NCBI GenBank assembly: GCA_900546315.1
Contig: URCP01000011.1
Span: 1 to 47,632, forward strand
From: an uncultured Eubacteriales bacterium
GTDB taxonomy: Bacteria > Bacillota > Clostridia > Oscillospirales > CAG-272
Reading direction: 5' to 3'
Length of the DNA: 47,632 nucleotides
The notes below the pieces were generated by a model that made no database searches, had not been told where the DNA came from, and saw nothing but the letters and a program-made list of their open reading frames with translations. This document shows, in pieces, positions 42,095 through 47,632 of this stretch. Each line of letters starts with the position of its first letter. The stretch's first letter is position 1. Made by a program: the position numbers and the translations under genes.

Positions 42095-42256
42095 ACATCC
42101 ACAGGGGTTTTGAACAGTCTGTGGAAAACACGGCCGTTTTTCGGGTCGGAGAATGAAAAATTCAGAAAATTCCGCAATTCATGACATAAGCCGCCATATC
42201 GCCATGTGGAAAAGTCTGTTGGGAATGTGAAATACTCCGTGAAAGGAGCGCATATA

Positions 42257-43357
42257 ATGACAGATCAGGAATCGCTTCCCGGCGTCATGTCATCTCTTCT
42301 GCGGTATTACGGAGCGGAAACATCACATAAAACACTTTCGCTGCTTGACGGCAGGCTCGCCGCTTGTCCGCGGAATGTCGTTCTGCTTCTGTTTGACGGG
42401 ATGGGAGACGCGGTCATGCGCGGACATCTCCCGGAGGATTCGTTTCTGAGACGGCATATGGCGGCGGTCATCGGAACTGTCTTCCCACCTACTACCGCGG
42501 CGGCGATAACGACGGTTGACAGCGGTCTGTCACCGGCGGAGCACGGCTGGCTCGGATGGTCGCTCAGGTTCGGCGCTCTCGGAGGGAAGATCGTCGAGGT
42601 CTTCACGAACAGGTCTGACGGCGCGCCCGCGGCGGATTACAGCGTTGCCGGCAGGTTTCTCGGATACAGAAGTCTGTGTGAACGGATACATGAGGCGTCG
42701 CCGGACGTCACGGCACTAAGAATTTCACCGTTTTCGGGAGATACGCTGCCGGACGGCAGATCGGCGCGCTCCGGCGGCATACCGGAGCTGTGCCGCATGA
42801 TCCGTGAGATATGCGCCGCGCCGGGACGTCACTACATATACGGCTACGATCCGCAGCCGGACTATGATATGCACGACCTCGGCACCGGTCATGAGCGCGT
42901 ACGGGAGCATCTGCGGATGATTGACAGTGAGGTGAAACGTCTCGTGGAGGGGCTTGACGACACACTGATCATCGTCACCGCCGATCATGGGCTCACCGAC
43001 ACGACATTCAGGTATATGAGCGAAGAGCTGAAGAGTATGCTCGTCTGTCCGCCGTCGGTCGAGGGGCGCGCCATGAGCCTTTTTGTGAGACATGGAAAAG
43101 CGGAGGAGTTCTGTGAACTCTTTGACGCCGAAAACGGGGATATATACACGCTCATTCCGCACGATGAGGTGATGAGCTCCCATATCTTCGGCGGCGGCGT
43201 TCCGCATCCGCTGACAGAGAGCTTCATCGGCGATTTCCTCGCTGTCGCGAAAACAAACGTAAGTCTCGGCTACGAGTACGATCCGTCGCCGTTCAGAGCC
43301 GCGCACGCGGGGCTGACGTCGGAGGAGACCCGGATACCGTTGATTTTGATAAATTAA
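42257..43357 (+). CDS. Alkaline-phosphatase-superfamily phosphodiesterase/pyrophosphatase-like protein
   Basis: A 366-residue type I phosphodiesterase/nucleotide pyrophosphatase-like enzyme. Start ATG 42257 follows GAAAGGAG. Metal and nucleophile sites: LLLFDGMGDAVM (Asp), FPPTTAAAITTVDSGLSP (Thr nucleophile region), and TLIIVTADHGLTD (Asp-His). No signal peptide, so cytoplasmic. The substrate is unknown. It is 25 bases upstream of icd and may share a transcript with it. Confidence 0.85.
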   Translation: MTDQESLPGVMSSLLRYYGAETSHKTLSLLDGRLAACPRNVVLLLFDGMGDAVMRGHLPEDSFLRRHMAAVIGTVFPPTTAAAITTVDSGLSPAEHGWLGWSLRFGALGGKIVEVFTNRSDGAPAADYSVAGRFLGYRSLCERIHEASPDVTALRISPFSGDTLPDGRSARSGGIPELCRMIREICAAPGRHYIYGYDPQPDYDMHDLGTGHERVREHLRMIDSEVKRLVEGLDDTLIIVTADHGLTDTTFRYMSEELKSMLVCPPSVEGRAMSLFVRHGKAEEFCELFDAENGDIYTLIPHDEVMSSHIFGGGVPHPLTESFIGDFLAVAKTNVSLGYEYDPSPFRAAHAGLTSEETRIPLILIN

Positions 43358-43382
43358 AATTCAGATAAATGGAGTCTTGAAA

Positions 43383-44552
43383 ATGGCAAATTACGAAGAA
43401 AACATCAAAGCCGCTCTCGCCGGATTCGAAAAGGTCCTGCGCTCTCAGCTCGAGCGTGTCGAGAGGATAAACGCGTCAAAGGACGTCGTTGACTACGATA
43501 AGCTCCCGGTCATCACGATCGGTATCTGCGGCGGCGACGGCATCGGACCGGTCATCACCAAGGCGTCGCAGGACGTCCTCGAATACCTCCTCGCCGATGA
43601 GGTGAAGTCCGGCAAGGTGAAGTTCAAGGTCATCGACGGTCTCACGATCGAGAACCGCGTCGCCTGCATGAAGGCTATTCCGGACGACGTCATGGAAGAG
43701 CTGAAGAGCTGCGACGTTATCCTCAAGGGTCCGACCACCACTCCGCGCGCCGGCGATCCGTGGCCGAACATCGAGTCCGCGAACGTCGCGATGCGCAAGG
43801 CTCTCGACCTCTTCGCGAATGTCCGCCCGGTCAAGGTTCCGGACAAGGGCATCGACTGGACCTTCTTCCGCGAGAACACCGAGGGCAGCTACGCCGTCGG
43901 AAGCCAGGGCGTCAATGTCACCGACGACCTCGCCGTCGACTTCTGTGTCACTACCACCGAGGGCACAAACCGTATCGCGCGTCTCGCGTATGAGTACGCG
44001 AGAAAGAACCACAAGGACCGCGTCTCGATCGTCACCAAGGCGAACATAATAAAGACCACCGACGGAAAGTTCCTCCGTCTCTGCGAGGAGATCGCGAAGG
44101 AGTATCCGGAGATCACGACCGACGAGTGGTTCATCGACATCATGACCGCGAAGCTCGTCGACGAGAAGCGCCGCACCGATTTCAAGGTGTTCGTTCTTCC
44201 GAACCTCTACGGCGATATCATCACCGATGAGGCGGCTGAGTTCCAGGGCGGCGTCGGCACCGCGGGAAGCGCGAATATCGGTAAGAAGTACGCGATGTTC
44301 GAGGCGATCCACGGCTCCGCTCCGAGAATGGTCAAGGAGGGGCGCGCGAAGTTTGCGGATCCCTGCTCGATGCTTCGCGCGACAGTCATGCTTCTCTCCC
44401 ACATCGGTCGTCAGACCGAGGCGGACAAGCTCGAGAGAGCGCTCGACATCTGTATGTTCGAGGAGAAGAAGTACGTCATCACCGGACGCGACACCGGCGC
44501 CACCTGCGACGAGTTCGCGAAGTATGTGATGGATACGATAAAGTCACTCTGA
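43383..44552 (+). CDS. icd: NAD-type isocitrate dehydrogenase
   Basis: A 389-residue member of the isocitrate/isopropylmalate dehydrogenase family. Start ATG 43383 has GGAG 8 bases upstream. The substrate loop reads FRENTEGSYAVG, which marks an isocitrate dehydrogenase rather than isopropylmalate dehydrogenase; NLYGDIITDEAAEFQGGVGT and EAIHGSAPRM hold metal and cofactor residues. It makes 2-oxoglutarate. The redox regulator rex is the next gene, with a family A hairpin between them. Confidence 0.9.
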   Translation: MANYEENIKAALAGFEKVLRSQLERVERINASKDVVDYDKLPVITIGICGGDGIGPVITKASQDVLEYLLADEVKSGKVKFKVIDGLTIENRVACMKAIPDDVMEELKSCDVILKGPTTTPRAGDPWPNIESANVAMRKALDLFANVRPVKVPDKGIDWTFFRENTEGSYAVGSQGVNVTDDLAVDFCVTTTEGTNRIARLAYEYARKNHKDRVSIVTKANIIKTTDGKFLRLCEEIAKEYPEITTDEWFIDIMTAKLVDEKRRTDFKVFVLPNLYGDIITDEAAEFQGGVGTAGSANIGKKYAMFEAIHGSAPRMVKEGRAKFADPCSMLRATVMLLSHIGRQTEADKLERALDICMFEEKKYVITGRDTGATCDEFAKYVMDTIKSL

Positions 44553-44604
44553 AAACGGACGTGTGTCATGCCGCGGCGATAGGGGCAGCTTGACACTGCC
44601 GCCT

Positions 44605-44692
44605 GAGAAACACTGATTCAGGACCGCGCCCACGGAAAAAGCCCATAAATCCAGGACTTTTTCCGCGGGAACCCGGCTTGTTCAGCGTATGC
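44605..44692 (-). repeat. Family A MITE-like repeat, copy A5
   Basis: Inverse orientation to A1-A4. Plus-strand ends are GAGAAACACTGATTCAGG and TTGTTCAGCGTATGCTC; the inner arms CGGAAAAAGCCC and GGACTTTTTCCG pair, with centre ATAAATCCA. It follows icd and may also end its transcript. Confidence 0.8.
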
Positions 44693-44721
44693 TCAGAACG
44701 CAAAACCGGAATCATTACCCA

Positions 44722-44748
44722 TAGATACCGAAAGGAATGGTCATAAAG
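44722..44748 (+). repeat. Family B leader sequence (B4) before rex
   Basis: CGAAAGGAATGGTCATAAAG matches the start-proximal end of family B copies before recG and the oxidoreductase. None of the hairpin core is present. It supplies the rex ribosome-binding site. Confidence 0.5.
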
Positions 44749-45447
44749 GTGAAAACCGAAAGCAAGCCGGAAGGCACAGCCCGTCACACCCCGCGCGAGG
44801 ATGTATCTCCCGCGGTCATAAAGCGGCTGCCGAGATACTTCCGATATCTGCGCGAGCTGCTGAAAAACGATATACTCCGGATCTCCTCCGGCGAGCTGTC
44901 GAGGCTCATGCACGTCACCGCGTCGCAGATAAGGCAGGATCTCAACTGCTTCGGGGGCTTCGGACAGCAGGGGTATGGGTACAATGTCAAATACCTCTAC
45001 GGAAAGATCAGCGACATCCTCGGTGTCACGCAGAATTATGGGGCAATAATCATAGGGGCGGGAAACCTCGGCAGCGCGCTCGCCTCGAGCCCGATTTTTG
45101 TCAAGCGCGGCGTGAATCTCGACGCTCTTTTCGACACAAGCCCGGATGTCATCGGGAAAAATATTAACGGATACACAGTGCTGCCGATGGACTCGCTCGA
45201 GGATTACCTCGCGGAGAACTCGATAAGCATCGCGGTGCTGACGATGCCGAAGGAATATGTCAAGGAGACGGCGGAGAGACTCGCGGCGCTCGGCGTCAAG
45301 GGACTCTGGAACTTCGCCAGCACCGAGATTGAGCTGGACGACCCGTCGGTCGTCGTACAAAACGTCCACATGGGCGATTCTCTGATGACGCTTTGTTATG
45401 AGCTCACGAAAAAGGAAGAGGACAGCGAGGATATGACCAATGAGTGA
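44749..45447 (+). CDS. rex: Redox-sensing transcriptional repressor Rex
   Basis: A 232-residue Rex, which senses the NADH/NAD+ ratio and represses fermentation and energy genes. The winged helix lies at about 20-85 (AVIKRLPRYFRYLRELL, TASQIRQDLNCFGGFGQQGYGY), followed by the Rossmann domain with IIGAGNLGSALAS and the C-terminal helix. Start is placed at GTG 44749 because GAAAGG is 13 bases upstream and the in-frame ATG at 44737 is only 2 bases from it. The stop overlaps the DnaD-domain gene by 8 bases. Confidence 0.93.
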   Translation: MKTESKPEGTARHTPREDVSPAVIKRLPRYFRYLRELLKNDILRISSGELSRLMHVTASQIRQDLNCFGGFGQQGYGYNVKYLYGKISDILGVTQNYGAIIIGAGNLGSALASSPIFVKRGVNLDALFDTSPDVIGKNINGYTVLPMDSLEDYLAENSISIAVLTMPKEYVKETAERLAALGVKGLWNFASTEIELDDPSVVVQNVHMGDSLMTLCYELTKKEEDSEDMTNE

Positions 45448-46534
45448 GGTCAGACTCGAGTACGGTCAGTCGGTCGTGGCGCTGCCGAAGGACAGGCTGC
45501 TTGAGGCTATGAGCGGGGCGGACATGGAAAAGATGCGTGTGCTTCTGCTTCTTGCGTCTGATGAGGGGTTAAGAGGCGACTATGACAAGGCGCGCGCTGA
45601 GATCACGTCGAGGCTCGATATAACCGGGACGGCTTTTGATAAGGATATCGAGTTTTGGTCCGCCGCGGGCGTCATATTTCTCGCCGGCGCGGCGGATGAG
45701 AAGGCTCCGCAGGCTGACCTGACCGCGAAAGTTGTTCCCGCGGAGCCCGACAGCGCGAAGACAAAGCCGGAACCGAAGCCGGAGACGGCACGCGGCGGCA
45801 AGGGAAAGCCCCTGATGCCGTCCGCTCTCCCGACCTATACCGAGAGTCAGTGCGCGGACATAATAAGCGCGTCCCCGGATCTCGCGGATGTGACGGCAAT
45901 GTGCCAGCAGATCGTCGGCAAGATATTCACTCCGGCGGATATCGCGGTGATCGTGACGATGTATGATCATCTTGGTCTTGGCGGGGAGTATATAGTGACG
46001 CTTTTCTCGTATCTCAGCGGGAAGGGCAAGAATTCGCTCAGATATATCGAGCGCACCGCGGTGAACCTCTTCGACGAGGGTGTCGACACGGTCGACGCTC
46101 TTAACGCGTACATAAAGCGCAAGGACGAGTTCGAGGACAACGTCGGTAAGATCCGCTCGCTTATCGGCGCCGGACAGAGGGAGCTCACCGCAAAGGAGAA
46201 GAAGTGCTTCACCTGCTGGCTCGACGAGTGGTGCTTCCCGATCGATGTCATAACCCGCGCCTATGAGGTCACGGTCGACAAGATCGGCGACCCGTCGGTG
46301 TCATATATGAATAAGGTGCTCGAGAACTGGAAGAATTCCGGGCTGACGACGCTCGAGGCTGTCGAGGCGTCTCTCGAGAACTACAAAAAGAAGAAGGTGG
46401 AGGCGGCGCACGGCACCGAGACTGTGAACGGCGCCGAGTCCGGGTTCCAGACGGACGAGTTCTTCGAGGCGGCGTTGAGACGCAGCTACCGCGGAGCCGG
46501 TAATCCGGAGGACATACCCGCCGCGAAGGGCTGA
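45440..46534 (+). CDS. DnaD-domain replication protein
   Basis: A 364-residue DnaD/DnaB2-family protein of the Bacillota primosome type. The N-terminal part (about 1-90) is winged-helix-like, then a Lys/Pro/Glu linker. Two helical DnaD-like domains follow, about 135-220 (CQQIVGKIFTPADIAVIVTMY) and about 235-305, with the family signature SYMNKVLENWKNSGL. It directly precedes the helicase loader, as expected for primosome genes. Its start overlaps rex. Confidence 0.88.
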   Translation: MSEVRLEYGQSVVALPKDRLLEAMSGADMEKMRVLLLLASDEGLRGDYDKARAEITSRLDITGTAFDKDIEFWSAAGVIFLAGAADEKAPQADLTAKVVPAEPDSAKTKPEPKPETARGGKGKPLMPSALPTYTESQCADIISASPDLADVTAMCQQIVGKIFTPADIAVIVTMYDHLGLGGEYIVTLFSYLSGKGKNSLRYIERTAVNLFDEGVDTVDALNAYIKRKDEFEDNVGKIRSLIGAGQRELTAKEKKCFTCWLDEWCFPIDVITRAYEVTVDKIGDPSVSYMNKVLENWKNSGLTTLEAVEASLENYKKKKVEAAHGTETVNGAESGFQTDEFFEAALRRSYRGAGNPEDIPAAKG

Positions 46535-46554
46535 CGTGAAGAGTGGAGGTTCAG

Positions 46555-47538
46555 ATGGCATATAACCGCGCAAATTACATACGCATACGCGAGGAGTTCG
46601 CCGACAAGAATCTCCGCGCGAAAAAAGCCGCGGAGGAGCGCGCCGCGGAGCTGCACGCGAAGTTCCCGGATGTCGCCGCGATGGACAGGGTTCTGTCCGA
46701 GACGGGGCTCAGGATATTCGCCGAGTCGATGAAGGGCTCGGCAGGGCTTGACGAGCGGATCGCAAAGCTGAAGAGCGAGAACGCCGAGCTGAGGCGCATA
46801 CGCGGGCAGTTCCTCGTCGAGCACGGGTATCCGGCGGATTATTCGTCGGTGAAGTATGAGTGCCCCAAGTGCTCGGACACCGGGTTCGTCGGCGCTAAGA
46901 TGTGCGATTGCATGAAGCGTGAGCTTATTCTCGCGGGATACGAGAGTTCGGGTATCGGACAGCTGATAAGGACGCAGAGCTTTGAGACGTTCGACCTCGG
47001 TTATTACCGCCAGACGCCGGAGCAGTTCAGGTATATGGAGCATGTGCTCTCGTCCTGCCGCGCGTTTGCCGGGAACTTCGGCAATGATGGCGAAAAAGGC
47101 AGGAATCTGCTGTTCGTCGGGACGACCGGGCTCGGGAAGACGCATATGTCGACTTCGATCGCAAAGGTCGTGATCGAGAAGGGGTTCGACGTTGTCTATG
47201 ACACGGCGCAGAATATCCTGTCAGACTTTGAGTTCGAGCGGTTCGGGCGGAGCTATAATGACTCGTCGGAGTCGAAGACGGAGCGGTATTTTGACTGCGA
47301 TTTGCTGATAATAGACGACCTCGGCGCGGAGATAACGAATCAGTTCACGGTATCCTGCCTGTATAACGTGATCAACACGAGACTTAACAATTCGCGCTCC
47401 ACGATAATCAATACTAACCTCCGTGAGAAGGAGATACGAGAGCGGTACAATGACCGCATAACGAGCCGCCTTTTCGGAGAGTATCAGGCGTTCTTGTTCT
47501 ATGGCAAGGATATACGCGAGCAGAAGGCAAAAGTCTGA
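46555..47538 (+). CDS. DnaI/DnaC-like helicase loader
   Basis: A 327-residue AAA+ protein. Start ATG 46555 follows GGAGG. The N-terminus has a coiled coil and a zinc-finger-like C-x2-C-x9-C-x-C (CPKCSDTGFVGAKMCDC). The ATPase has Walker A GTTGLGKTH near residue 188, Walker B LLIIDDLGAE, and sensor STIINTNL. It loads the replicative helicase with the DnaD-type partner; relation to IstB proteins is possible, but the zinc motif and context favour DnaI. The stop codon lies within a family B hairpin. Confidence 0.88.
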   Translation: MAYNRANYIRIREEFADKNLRAKKAAEERAAELHAKFPDVAAMDRVLSETGLRIFAESMKGSAGLDERIAKLKSENAELRRIRGQFLVEHGYPADYSSVKYECPKCSDTGFVGAKMCDCMKRELILAGYESSGIGQLIRTQSFETFDLGYYRQTPEQFRYMEHVLSSCRAFAGNFGNDGEKGRNLLFVGTTGLGKTHMSTSIAKVVIEKGFDVVYDTAQNILSDFEFERFGRSYNDSSESKTERYFDCDLLIIDDLGAEITNQFTVSCLYNVINTRLNNSRSTIINTNLREKEIRERYNDRITSRLFGEYQAFLFYGKDIREQKAKV

Positions 47539-47632
47539 AAAAAATTTCAGACCAGACAGTTTTGAGGCTTTCACGACATAGGGTCGTGAATTTTGAAAGA
47601 CGGACAAGCCGTCTTTCAAAACCGCCTCAAAA
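47533..47632 (+). repeat. Family B intercistronic repeat (B2), cut by window end
   Basis: Same orientation relative to transcription as B1. GTCTGAAA/TTTCAGAC hairpin (47533-47552, containing the stop codon of the loader gene), then the outer-stem arm ACAGTTTTGAGGC (47556-47568), the 8-bp hairpin (47570-47590), the 13-bp hairpin (47591-47621) and GCCTCAAAA (47624-47632). The 8-bp hairpin loop differs from B1 (ATAGG against ATGAG) while the stems are identical. The sequence ends before the expected ribosome-site leader. Confidence 0.8.

Noticed and set aside
42095..42256. CCACAGG and CTGTGGAAAA words after tsaD as possible DnaA boxes
   Set aside because: They do not match TTATCCACA, and there is no cluster or AT-rich unwinding region.
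44737..44748. ATG at 44737 as the rex start
   Set aside because: It is 2 bases from GAAAGGA, too close for initiation; GTG 44749 has the spacing used at recG and the oxidoreductase. This remains a judgement without protein data.

Overview
This is GC-rich (roughly 57-60% GC by eye), gene-dense bacterial chromosome. The gene content points to Bacillota, class Clostridia, probably an uncultured or gut-associated anaerobe. Supporting markers are IreB, RnpM/YlxQ, YitT, ComEB, the redox sensor Rex, a DnaD-domain protein next to a DnaI/DnaC-type helicase loader, YmdB and DUF4321. Shine-Dalgarno sites are mostly GAAAGGA or GGAGG, and promoters are clear sigma-A type with a 17-bp spacer. No tRNA, rRNA, CRISPR array, prophage or complete insertion sequence is visible. 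I would not assign an order or genus.

Layout. 0.1-1.3 kb: a MerR-type regulator with a membrane anchor. 1.3-11.0 kb (minus strand): ymdB, an oxidoreductase, an HD-domain protein and rarA; then U32 peptidase-like, dut, DUF4321, maf and recG, read as one tightly overlapping operon. 11.1-16.1 kb (plus): proB, a YitT transporter-like protein, a predicted (alpha/alpha)6-barrel glycosidase and a divergent MreB-like protein. 16.4-20.3 kb (minus): a small lipoprotein, a GH78 alpha-L-rhamnosidase and two membrane proteins of unknown role. 20.5-22.5 kb: a XerC/D-type recombinase, then an 846-bp stretch with no ordinary gene but several strong expression signals. 22.5-29.8 kb (plus): the translation and transcription-factor operon rimP-nusA-rnpM-ylxQ-infB, then prfB and a small membrane protein. 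29.8-42.1 kb: a small membrane protein (minus), ygiQ, ireB, ribF, a PBP5-like protein, an orphan sugar-binding lipoprotein, an orphan class C sortase (minus), galU, comEB, a lipoprotein, rimI and tsaD. 42.2-47.5 kb: an alkaline-phosphatase-superfamily enzyme, NAD-type isocitrate dehydrogenase, rex, a DnaD-domain protein and a DnaI-like loader.

The most unusual content is not protein. Two dispersed families of structured intergenic repeats run through the window. Family A is an approximately 90-bp MITE-like palindrome with GGAAACRCTGA ends; there are at least six copies, including internally deleted ones. Family B is an intercistronic cassette read in the sense direction. Its full form folds as a three-way junction plus a further hairpin, and it ends in a ribosome-binding site and start region for the downstream gene (full copy before recG, copy running off the window after dnaI, reduced copy before the oxidoreductase, and a possible terminal remnant before rex). 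The 21.7-22.3 kb gap holds two strong promoters that face each other. One drives a short RNA with a 34-nt pyrimidine tract and a perfect 13-bp hairpin. The other drives a 13-codon reading frame that runs into a family A element. Other points of note are a PBP5-like protein in which two of the three catalytic motifs are altered, a hairpin between the ribosome-binding site and start codon of nusA, and a promoter-overlapping palindrome at ireB.
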